DNA of 64,000 bases. It comes from Rhizorhabdus wittichii RW1. Its GTDB lineage: Bacteria > Pseudomonadota > Alphaproteobacteria > Sphingomonadales > Sphingomonadaceae. Both the position numbers and the translations under genes were made by a program. Positions 54,574 to 62,047 of the stretch are shown piece after piece; position 1 is the first letter of the stretch, and each line of letters starts with the position of its first letter. The notes under the pieces are model-generated. The model was not told where the DNA came from and did no database searches. It saw only the letters and a list, made by a program, of their open reading frames with translations. The DNA lies in contig CP000699.1 in NCBI GenBank assembly GCA_000016765.1, positions 868,001 through 932,000 on the forward strand. The letters are read 5' to 3'.

Positions 54574-56139
54574 TCAGGCGGCGGGCGGCTGCCGGAGCTT
54601 GTAGCGTTCGACCTTGCCGGTCGCCGTCTTGGGCAGCGCATCGAGGAACTCGATCCAGCGCGGATATTTATAGGGGGCCAGCAACTGCTTCACATGCGCC
54701 TTCAGAGCCGCCTCGATGGCGTCCGACGGGGCCTGGCCGTCACCCAGCACGACGAACGCCTTGGGCTTGATCAGGCCCTGTTCGTCGGCCCAGCCCACCA
54801 CGGCGGCCTCGCGCACCGCCTCGTGCGACAGCAGCGCCGTCTCCACCTCGAACGGCGACACATAGATACCGCTGACCTTCAGCATGTCGTCGGACCGGCC
54901 GCAATAGACGTAGCGGCCCTCGGCGCTGCGCAGGAATTTGTCGCCCGTCCGGGTCCATTCCCCCACGAAGGTCGCCTGGGTCTTTTCCCGGTTGCACCAA
55001 TAGCCGAGCGCGCTGGTGGGGCCCTTCACATGGAGTTCGCCGACGTCGCCGTCGGCAACAGGCTGGCCCGCTTCATCGACGAGGCGCAGCTCATAACCGT
55101 CGACCGGCAGGCCGGTGGTGCCATAGGCGACGTCGCCGGGCCGGTTGGACAGGAAGATGTGGAACATCTCGGTCGAGCCGATCCCGTCGAGGATGTCGGT
55201 GCCGTAGCGCGCGCGCCACTGCTCGCCGATCGGCCGGGGCAGCGCCTCCCCGGCGGAGGTGCACAGGCGCAGCGCCAGCCGGTCGCGCTCGGGCGCCTCG
55301 GGCGCGGCGAGCAGCGAGGCATAGAGGGTCGGAACGCCGAAGAAGATCGTCGGCCGATGATCGATCAGGCGCCGCCACACGGCCTCGGCGGTCGGCCGGC
55401 CGGCCATCAGGATGGCGGTGGCGCCGACCGAGAAGGGGAAGACCAGCCCGTTGCCGAAGCCATAGCCGAAGAACAGCTTCGCCGCCGAATAGGTGACGTC
55501 ATTCTCGTCCAGGCCGAGGATCTGGCGGGGATAGAGGCCCATCAGCCGCTGCACATTGGCGTGCGAATGGACGGTTCCCTTGGGCCGGCCGGTGGTGCCC
55601 GAGGAATATTGCCACAGGCACGGCTCGTCGGCGTGGGTGGCGGCCGCTTCGGCGATCGGCTGCGCGCCGGCGACGGCGTCGGCGAAGGCGATCGTGCCGG
55701 CCGGAGCGTCGCCGTCGGCGACCAGGATCGTCTGGAGATAGGGCTGCCCGGCCATGACCGGATCGAGCGAGGGCCATGCGCCCGCCGAGGCGACCAGCAG
55801 GCGGGCCCGGCTGTCGCGCAGCATATAGTCGAGATCGCTGCTCGGCAGCAGCGGGTTGACCATGACGGGGATGAGGCCGGCCTTGATCGCGCCGAGCGCC
55901 GCCACCGGGAAATTGACCGAGTCCTGCAGGCAGAGGAGGATGCGGCTCTCCACCGGGACGCCGAGGCCGGCCAGATAGCCGGCGAAGCGGTCGACGCGCT
56001 CGGCGATCTCGCGGTAGCTGTACCGCCCGAGATCGTCGATCACGGCGATCTTGTCGGCGCGATCGATCAGGTTGCGGTCGATGAGGTCGGCGGCGGCGTT
56101 GTAGCTCTGCACGGAATCAGCCTCTCCAGCGGTTGCCAT
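54574..56139 (-). CDS. Benzoate-CoA-ligase-family enzyme (likely aminobenzoate/salicylate-CoA ligase)
   Basis: This 521-residue class I adenylating enzyme has P-loop [16 protein letters not shown] (about 178-193), the BCL-family signature [69 protein letters not shown] and the C-terminal lysine motif [15 protein letters not shown]. It activates benzoate-like acids to CoA thioesters. As the first gene of the aryl-CoA operon it supplies substrate for the monooxygenase/reductase. The AT-rich motif lies 22-41 bp upstream. Specificity (2-aminobenzoate, salicylate or benzoate) is not readable with confidence. Confidence 0.92.
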   Translation of the reverse strand: MATAGEADSVQSYNAAADLIDRNLIDRADKIAVIDDLGRYSYREIAERVDRFAGYLAGLGVPVESRILLCLQDSVNFPVAALGAIKAGLIPVMVNPLLPSSDLDYMLRDSRARLLVASAGAWPSLDPVMAGQPYLQTILVADGDAPAGTIAFADAVAGAQPIAEAAATHADEPCLWQYSSGTTGRPKGTVHSHANVQRLMGLYPRQILGLDENDVTYSAAKLFFGYGFGNGLVFPFSVGATAILMAGRPTAEAVWRRLIDHRPTIFFGVPTLYASLLAAPEAPERDRLALRLCTSAGEALPRPIGEQWRARYGTDILDGIGSTEMFHIFLSNRPGDVAYGTTGLPVDGYELRLVDEAGQPVADGDVGELHVKGPTSALGYWCNREKTQATFVGEWTRTGDKFLRSAEGRYVYCGRSDDMLKVSGIYVSPFEVETALLSHEAVREAAVVGWADEQGLIKPKAFVVLGDGQAPSDAIEAALKAHVKQLLAPYKYPRWIEFLDALPKTATGKVERYKLRQPPAA

Positions 56140-56160
56140 TCCGGGCGTCGGCCGCCCGAG

Positions 56161-56180
56161 ATATTTTAAACATATAATAA
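56161..56180. promoter_or_regulatory. AT-rich motif copy 4 (ATATTTTAAACATATAATAA)
   Basis: The most symmetrical copy: TATTTTA-AACA-TATAATA. It lies between the MarR gene's 3' end and the ligase start, next to TTGACG on the minus strand. Confidence 0.6.
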
Positions 56181-56255
56181 TAGGGCGCCGTCAAGTCCTT
56201 TTGCGTTCCCTTCGGCCCGCCTTTCGCCGCCGTCCCGCGCGATCGCGGGGCGGCG

Positions 56256-56741
56256 CTATTTCTCGTCGTCGGCCCCGATCGAGTGCTTCAGGACCGCCAG
56301 CAGCTTGTAGAGCTCGATATGGTCGTTGTCCGACAGCTCGGCGAACATGCCCTGGATCCAGGTGCGATGCGCGGCCGCCAGTTCGGCGAAATGGCGGCGA
56401 CCCAGGTCGGTCAGCGCCACGATCGACGATCGCCGGTCGTCCGGCGCGGGGCGGCTCGACGCATAGCCGTCCGACTCGAGCTGCTTCACCAGCGCGGTGA
56501 CGTTGCCGTTGGAGACCAACAGCGCGCGCGACAGCTCGCCCATCGACACGCCGTCGGGAAAGCGTTCGAGCGTCGCCATCACGTCGAACCGCGGCAGCGT
56601 CGTATCATATTGGGCGACGAAGCGGCGGCGCAGGCGCTTCTCGATGACGGTGACGCAACTCAGCAGGCGCAGCCAGACGCGCACGTCCATCTGGCCGGCC
56701 AGCGCGCCATCATGTTTCTCGCGGATCGGCGCCGTCGCCAT
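56256..56741 (-). CDS. MarR-family transcription regulator
   Basis: This 161-residue MarR protein has a winged helix FPDGVSMGELSRALLVSNGNVTALVKQLESDGYASSRPAPDDRRSSIVALTDLG, flanked by dimerisation helices. MarR regulators commonly repress aryl-CoA catabolic operons and respond to CoA thioesters. It is immediately upstream of the ligase operon on the same strand. Its own promoter carries a GTTG...CAAC palindrome. It is the best candidate to bind the AT-rich motif at the ligase promoter. Confidence 0.92.
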   Translation of the reverse strand: MATAPIREKHDGALAGQMDVRVWLRLLSCVTVIEKRLRRRFVAQYDTTLPRFDVMATLERFPDGVSMGELSRALLVSNGNVTALVKQLESDGYASSRPAPDDRRSSIVALTDLGRRHFAELAAAHRTWIQGMFAELSDNDHIELYKLLAVLKHSIGADDEK

Positions 56742-56792
56742 AGTCCCTCCACTGCCTTCGGGCGGACTCTCCTGTCCACATTTCGGAGCAAT

Positions 56793-56807
56793 GTTGCAAG
56801 CTTCAAC
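56793..56807. promoter_or_regulatory. Palindrome upstream of marR
   Basis: GTTGCAAGCTTCAAC has perfect GTTG/CAAC ends around a central AAGCTT, 52-66 bp upstream of the MarR start. It differs from the AT-rich motif, so it may be a distinct auto-operator. Confidence 0.45.
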
Positions 56808-56819
56808 GATATACCCGGC

Positions 56820-57575
56820 TTAGTAGCCGCCGCCAAGCAAGGCGCCGGCGCCCGGCACCCGGCGTTCGAGCCCGAGCCGGTCGAGCATCTGGTGGGTGGT
56901 GCAGACGGCGGCCGAGACCACCGGAACGCCGACCTCGCGCTCCAGGCGATCGATGATCGGCAGCGACGGCATCTGGACGCAGGCCGAAGCCACGAAAGCG
57001 TCGATGCCGCTGCGGTCGACCCGCTGGTAGATATCGAGCAGCCGCTCGGGATCGTGGCGACCGACCTCGATATTGTCGGGGATTTCGAGCGCCGCGAAGT
57101 CGTGGACCGTGATCCCCTCATTCTCGATATAGTCGACGACCAGCCGGGTCAGCGGCTTCATATAAGGGCAGATCACCGAAATCTTCTTCGCGCCGATCCG
57201 CCGCAGCCCGTCGACCAGCGCCCCCGCGCTGGTCACCACCGGGGCGGGCGCGTCGTTTTCGACCGTCCGCTCGTGGAGGCGCTTTTCGGAGACGCGGTGA
57301 TAGCCGTGGCCTATGCTCATGATCGCGACCAGGCAGGCATAGCCGAGCACGTCGACGCGGGCGTCGGACAGCTCGGTCGCGCAGCGGTCGCTGTCGCGGT
57401 CCATCGCCTCGAGTTCCTCCTTCACCACCTTCTTCATCCGCATGCGGCTGGAATGGAAGGTGAAGCGCTCCGGCAATATGCCCTCGCGGGCGCGCAGCAT
57501 GGCGGGGATTTCGGTTTCCATCGTCGTGTTCGACGACGGCACGATCTGTCCGATGCGATAGGTACGGGCGTTCAT
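56820..57575 (-). CDS. maiA: Maleate cis-trans isomerase
   Basis: This 251-residue Asp/Glu-racemase-superfamily protein should isomerise maleate to fumarate. The signature IGQIVPSSNTTMETEIPAMLRARE is strongly typical. The two catalytic cysteines are Cys81 (VLGYACLVAIM) and Cys199 (VASACVQMPS). In nicotinate and gentisate catabolism this is the last step. It follows the nitrilase by 21 bp in an operon. A gentisate dioxygenase/FAH pair 13 kb away could supply maleate; a nitrile or N-heterocycle route is an alternative. Confidence 0.9.
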   Translation of the reverse strand: MNARTYRIGQIVPSSNTTMETEIPAMLRAREGILPERFTFHSSRMRMKKVVKEELEAMDRDSDRCATELSDARVDVLGYACLVAIMSIGHGYHRVSEKRLHERTVENDAPAPVVTSAGALVDGLRRIGAKKISVICPYMKPLTRLVVDYIENEGITVHDFAALEIPDNIEVGRHDPERLLDIYQRVDRSGIDAFVASACVQMPSLPIIDRLEREVGVPVVSAAVCTTHQMLDRLGLERRVPGAGALLGGGY

Positions 57576-57596
57576 GATGGTCTCCTGGCGGGGCGA

Positions 57597-58601
57597 TCAG
57601 GCCGGATCGATCGGGCCCGTCTCGGGGTCGTCGCGCGGCGCATCGGTGAAGCTCACCGGGGAGCGCGGCGTCCGATCGACCCTCAGGTCGAAGATGTCGA
57701 ACCGGTTATAATGGCCGACGATGTCGTGCATCTGCTTGGGCTGGATGCACTTGCCGAGGTCGATCTCGGCATAGACGATCCCCTCCTCGTCGATGAGCGG
57801 ATCGCCGATCACGCGACCGTCCGGGCCGATGATCCCCGAAAAGGCACTGTTCCTGCGCTGCAACCGGGCGCGGGCGTCCGGGACGATGCTTTCCATCGCC
57901 TCGATGATCTCCTCGGAGACGGTCGAACAGGACACGACGGTGAACAGCTTGCCTTCGAAGCAATGCGCCATGGCGCGCACCTTGATGGCTTCGGCCATGT
58001 CGTAATCGGGCGGCGCCACGGGCAACGCAATATAGCTGGCGACATGGACGAGTTCGCCCTGGGCGAGCAGCGCGAACCGCGCCAGCGTATTGGTGTTCTC
58101 CCCGCAGGCCAGCCCGCCCAGCGGACCGATCGCGGTGTCGTAGACGATGAGGCTGGAACCGTCGCCCGGCGCCCAGCTCAGCTTCTCGGCCCAGGTCGGC
58201 ACCAGCTTGCGATGCCGGCCGAGGACGCGACCGTCCGGACCGATGAAGACCAGCGTGTTGAAGATCGTCCCGAGCGAAACCGGGCTGCGTTCGTTGACGC
58301 CGATGACGAGGTGGACGCCCGTCTCGCGGGCCACGTCGCACAGCGCGTCGATCTCGGGTCCGGGAACGAGGATGGAGGCCCGCAGCAGCCTGTCGAACCA
58401 GGCGCCGCCCGTCACCGGATCGGTGATCCAGTTCCAATAGGGATAGCCCGCGACGAAGACCTCGGGAAAGGCGACGAGTTCGGCGCCGTTGCGCGCGGCT
58501 TCCCGGATCAGCGCCGCCGCCTTGGCGACCGTCGCGGCCGGATCGAGGAAGGCGGGCGCCGCCTGGACGGCCGCAGCCTTGAAGCGCGGTAAGGTCAGCA
58601 T
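57597..58601 (-). CDS. Nitrilase
   Basis: This 334-residue enzyme has the nitrilase triad: Glu47 in LVAFPEVFVAGYPYW, Lys132 in GRHRKLVPTWAEKLSW and Cys166 in GGLACGENTNTL. GYPYW and CGENTN mark true nitrilases (nitrile to acid plus ammonia) rather than amidases. Co-transcribed with maleate isomerase and preceded by a copy of the AT-rich motif. Aromatic nitriles giving substrates of the neighbouring CoA ligase are possible. Confidence 0.92.
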   Translation of the reverse strand: MLTLPRFKAAAVQAAPAFLDPAATVAKAAALIREAARNGAELVAFPEVFVAGYPYWNWITDPVTGGAWFDRLLRASILVPGPEIDALCDVARETGVHLVIGVNERSPVSLGTIFNTLVFIGPDGRVLGRHRKLVPTWAEKLSWAPGDGSSLIVYDTAIGPLGGLACGENTNTLARFALLAQGELVHVASYIALPVAPPDYDMAEAIKVRAMAHCFEGKLFTVVSCSTVSEEIIEAMESIVPDARARLQRRNSAFSGIIGPDGRVIGDPLIDEEGIVYAEIDLGKCIQPKQMHDIVGHYNRFDIFDLRVDRTPRSPVSFTDAPRDDPETGPIDPA

Positions 58602-58670
58602 GGTCTTCCCCTCGTGGCAGGAGCCGAAAGCGCCGGCCTTTTGTGGCCGAATTCATCGGCCGAGGGCAAG

Positions 58671-58690
58671 TTATTTTAGACTTATAAGAA
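58671..58690. promoter_or_regulatory. AT-rich motif copy 5 (TTATTTTAGACTTATAAGAA)
   Basis: This copy lies 70-89 bp upstream of the nitrilase start, 22 bp from the 3' end of the LuxR-type regulator gene. It is the best match to copy 1 (TTATTTTAGAC identical). Confidence 0.55.
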
Positions 58691-58711
58691 TTTGCGGCTG
58701 CGACCGCGGCC

Positions 58712-61342
58712 CTATTGCAGGCTTTCGACCTCCACGGCATCGGCATAGGCCGCGATGTTCGACTGCCGCGCATAGGAGATCGCCGCCGAGCGGCAATTGA
58801 CGCCGATCTTGCGGTAGAGGCTCTTGCGATAGCCCAGCACCGTCCCGACCGAGAGCGACATCCGCCAGGCTATCTCCTTGCTCGACAGCCCTTCGACGAT
58901 GCAGTCCAGCACCTCGCGCTCGCGCGGGCCGAGGCGGGGCAGGCTGCGGTCATCGACCTCGATCAGCTCCCCGCGCGGCGCCGGCAGGCGCGCCATCGCC
59001 TGCCGCCCCGGATCGGGCCGGAGCAGCGGAGCCCCGCCCACCGCGCCTTCGCTGGAGGCGACCTCATGTTCGAAATGGCCGCGCAGGTCGCTCTGCGTCG
59101 CCAGCCTCTGCGCCTCGGCGACGAGATCGCCGGCGGCGCGGACCTCCCCGCGCGCCGCGTGGCAGGCCGCCTTCAGCACCGTGACGGTGATCATCCGGCG
59201 CGCGCATTCGCGGACCGCGGGCTGGTCGAGCAGCGCATCGACGCCGGCCAGCGCGGCGGGCACGTCGCCGCGCTTGAGCCCGACCCGGACGTTGAGGAAG
59301 GCGCTCTCGATCGGCTCGACGTGCTGAAGCTCCCCCACCCCGCGTTCGATCGCCTGGATGTCGCGCTCGCTCTGCACCAGCATCTCGGCGCGGAGCGAGC
59401 GCAGATAGCGCGACAGCAGGCCGAGATTGCGGTTCTCCATCCGGTCCAGCGCCGTGTCGAGAAAGCTGATAGCCCGCTCGGTGCCCTCCCGATTCTGCAC
59501 CCGGATCGAGGCGATCCGGTAGAAGGGCCGAAGCATCTCATACCAGGGGTCGAGTTCCTCGATCCGGTCGAACACCGCCTCGATGATCGCATAGGCCCGC
59601 TCGGCCTCGCCGCGTTCGAATTCGAGTTCCGCCAGAAAGACCTTGGCGGCGATCATCTGGTTGGAATCGGCACCGAAGCAGTTCTCGGCGATATCGAGCA
59701 CCGCCGCGAAGCGCCGGCTCGCGTCGCGGGTGTTGCCGCTCTGGAGATGCGCATGGCCCAGCCAGAGCTGGACATAGGCCTCGACGAAGGTCGCCTTGGC
59801 CGCCTGGCATTTGAGCGTCGCCTCGCGGCCGGTCGCCTCGGCTTCGACGAGCAGCCCGTCGCGAAGCTGGTAGCCGCCCTTGAGGTTGAGGATCATCGCG
59901 TCGGCGATGTTGCGGATGTCGGCCGGCCCATGGTCGCGAAGCCGTTCGAGCGCGGGAAAGTCGATCGGCCGCATCTCATAGGACCGCAACACGCCGTCGA
60001 TCAGGCCATAGCCGATCTGGAAGCTGTGGAACGCTTCGTCGTCGGGGAAGCTGGCGGGCTCCAGGTCTGTCGATATCTCGTCGAGGAGCTGGCGCGCCTC
60101 GCCGATCGCGCGCGCCTGCATCAGCACATAGACCTTGGTCAGCAGCATCGCCGGCCGGCCGCCGAGCCGACCGATCGGGATCGCGTTGACGGCATCGAGG
60201 ATCGGTGCGCCCCATTGCAGGATCAGCAGCCAGCCGCCGCCCGCCTCGATCAGGTCGCAGAGCAGGTCGAGGTCGCCGGTCTCCAGCGCATGGCGGATCG
60301 CTCCGACCCGGTCGCCGCTGGCGACCAGCGACGTCGACAGCGAGCGGTGGATGTCCAGCATGCGCTTCTGCGAGGAACGGCGGCCGAGCCGATCGACCGC
60401 GAAGCGCACCGCGGCGTGGGGTTCATAGACCAGCCGCGTGCCTTCCGACCGGACCTTGACCAGCCCGTCGCGGGCGAGGCGGGTGACGATCTCGCCCGCG
60501 CTCGCGAAATCGTCATGCTCGAAGATCGGGGCGGTGGCGTTGCCGAAGGCGAAGGCCGCCGCCAGCACCTCGATGTCGCGCGACGACGGCGCGACGTCCA
60601 TCAGGTCGCGGACGAAATCGGCGATCATGTCGCCCGCCTCGCCGCCCGTGCCGAGGCTGTGATCGGCCGGCGAATGCCCCGTCCCATGCCGCACCGACGC
60701 GATCAGCGCGGGCCAGCCGCCGGTGGTCGCGACCAGCGCGGCAACGTCGCGTTCGGGCAGGCCGCCGTCGAACAGCTCGGCCACCTCGGCGGGCGAGAAG
60801 GCGAGTTCGGCCGGGGTGTACATGATCCCGCCGTCGCCCAGCACGCCGGCCAACCGCGGCGGCGCGACCCGCGAGGAGACGACCAGCTTCGCCTTGTCGC
60901 CGAAATGCTTGCCGATCATCTGGGAGAGGCCGAGCACGGTGTCGAGATCGCCGGGCGCCACCTCGTCGAGATAGAGCGATACCGATCCGTCCCGCCGACA
61001 GGTCGCGTCCACCTCGGCGAGCAGGTCGTCGATCCCGAACGGCCCCGCGCCGGGGGCGATGTCCTGCGCTTCGCCGTCGTCCTTCAGCGAAAGACAGAGA
61101 TAGTGCGAAAAGCCCTCCGCCCCGGCGGCGCGATGATAGAGATTCAGCCAGCGGGCGCTTTCGCCTTCCGAGCGGGCGAGATCGAAGGCCTGCGCCATCA
61201 GCGTCGACTTCCCGAAACCGCTGGGCGAGGCGAGGAAGGTCAGCGGATAGGGCGACCGCGATATCCGCGAAGCGATGGCGCGAGGGATGAAGCTGCGTTG
61301 CGGGATCGGCGGCGTGAAGCGATATCGAGAAACAATGTCCAT
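58712..61342 (-). CDS. MalT/LAL-like LuxR-family regulator
   Basis: This 876-residue regulator has an N-terminal STAND-like ATPase (Walker A FLASPSGFGKST at about 36-47; SLYLDEVAPGDLDTV as Walker B-like), a long TPR-like helical middle and a C-terminal LuxR HTH (LGPREREVLDCIVEGLSSKEIAWRMSLSVGTVLGYRKSLYRKIG). Such ATP-dependent activators bind an inducer through the TPR region. ATG 61342 (MDIVSRYRFTPPIPQ) is chosen because the homology starts there; 28 upstream codons are open. It lies upstream of the nitrilase operon on the same strand and is divergent from the molybdenum hydroxylase genes. Confidence 0.88.
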   Translation of the reverse strand: MDIVSRYRFTPPIPQRSFIPRAIASRISRSPYPLTFLASPSGFGKSTLMAQAFDLARSEGESARWLNLYHRAAGAEGFSHYLCLSLKDDGEAQDIAPGAGPFGIDDLLAEVDATCRRDGSVSLYLDEVAPGDLDTVLGLSQMIGKHFGDKAKLVVSSRVAPPRLAGVLGDGGIMYTPAELAFSPAEVAELFDGGLPERDVAALVATTGGWPALIASVRHGTGHSPADHSLGTGGEAGDMIADFVRDLMDVAPSSRDIEVLAAAFAFGNATAPIFEHDDFASAGEIVTRLARDGLVKVRSEGTRLVYEPHAAVRFAVDRLGRRSSQKRMLDIHRSLSTSLVASGDRVGAIRHALETGDLDLLCDLIEAGGGWLLILQWGAPILDAVNAIPIGRLGGRPAMLLTKVYVLMQARAIGEARQLLDEISTDLEPASFPDDEAFHSFQIGYGLIDGVLRSYEMRPIDFPALERLRDHGPADIRNIADAMILNLKGGYQLRDGLLVEAEATGREATLKCQAAKATFVEAYVQLWLGHAHLQSGNTRDASRRFAAVLDIAENCFGADSNQMIAAKVFLAELEFERGEAERAYAIIEAVFDRIEELDPWYEMLRPFYRIASIRVQNREGTERAISFLDTALDRMENRNLGLLSRYLRSLRAEMLVQSERDIQAIERGVGELQHVEPIESAFLNVRVGLKRGDVPAALAGVDALLDQPAVRECARRMITVTVLKAACHAARGEVRAAGDLVAEAQRLATQSDLRGHFEHEVASSEGAVGGAPLLRPDPGRQAMARLPAPRGELIEVDDRSLPRLGPREREVLDCIVEGLSSKEIAWRMSLSVGTVLGYRKSLYRKIGVNCRSAAISYARQSNIAAYADAVEVESLQ

Positions 61343-61563
61343 GGGTCGGCCAGCTCTCCCAATGCGGCTTCGTGCCTGGTCGTCCCGCTTTCCGCGTTTT
61401 CGCGATCCGGCCGGAAATTGTACCATGAGGGGGCAGGACCCGACAAGCTGACGCCGGGCGCCCCCCTTCCTCCTCCCCTCTCCCTCCCATATTAGGGGAT
61501 TGCGCCGGACCGGCCCGACTGCTTGCCTCCGGGGGCAACATCGCCACGCTAACGGGTCATCAG

Positions 61564-62046
61564 ATGCAGCCCATCCCGGCCTCCGTCTCCTTCGATCTCA
61601 ACGGCGCCGCCGTCAGCGAGCAGGTCCATCCGTCGACCCTGCTCGCGGCGCTGCTGCGCGATCGGCTCGGCATGAAGAGCGTCCGGCTCGGATGCGGCGA
61701 AGGGGTGTGCGGAAGCTGCTCGGTGCTGGTCGACGGGCGCAGCATGCGCTCCTGCCTGATGCTCGCCGCCCAGGCCGACGGCGCGTCGATCACGACGGTG
61801 GAGGGCTATGCCGCCCAGCCGGACCTCGCGGCGGTGCAGGCCGCCTTCGTCGAGGGGTTCGGCGCGCAATGCGGCTTCTGCACGTCCGGCATGATGGCCG
61901 CCGTCGCCGAATATCTGGCGGACGGATCGGTCGCGGACCATGGCGACCCGGCGGCGATCCGGTCCGCGCTGAACGCGGTCGCATGTCGCTGCACCGGCTA
62001 TCGGCAGATCGTCCGGCTCGTCGCCGGCCTCGCCGGGGAGCGCTGA
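61564..62046 (+). CDS. 2Fe-2S small subunit of xanthine-dehydrogenase-family hydroxylase
   Basis: This 160-residue iron-sulfur protein has the plant-type cluster CGEGVCGSCSV and the second cluster GAQCGFCTSGM ... CRCTGY. It transfers electrons from the molybdenum centre in isoquinoline oxidoreductase, nicotinate dehydrogenase or similar two-subunit hydroxylases. It is followed after 1 bp by the molybdopterin subunit. No FAD subunit is seen within the window. Confidence 0.93.
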   Translation: MQPIPASVSFDLNGAAVSEQVHPSTLLAALLRDRLGMKSVRLGCGEGVCGSCSVLVDGRSMRSCLMLAAQADGASITTVEGYAAQPDLAAVQAAFVEGFGAQCGFCTSGMMAAVAEYLADGSVADHGDPAAIRSALNAVACRCTGYRQIVRLVAGLAGER

Positions 62047-62047
62047 G

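Noticed and set aside
58715-61495. A 926-codon open frame opposite the MalT-like regulator
   Set aside because: Same type of antisense artefact; the minus strand encodes a complete ATPase-TPR-HTH regulator with motifs in order.
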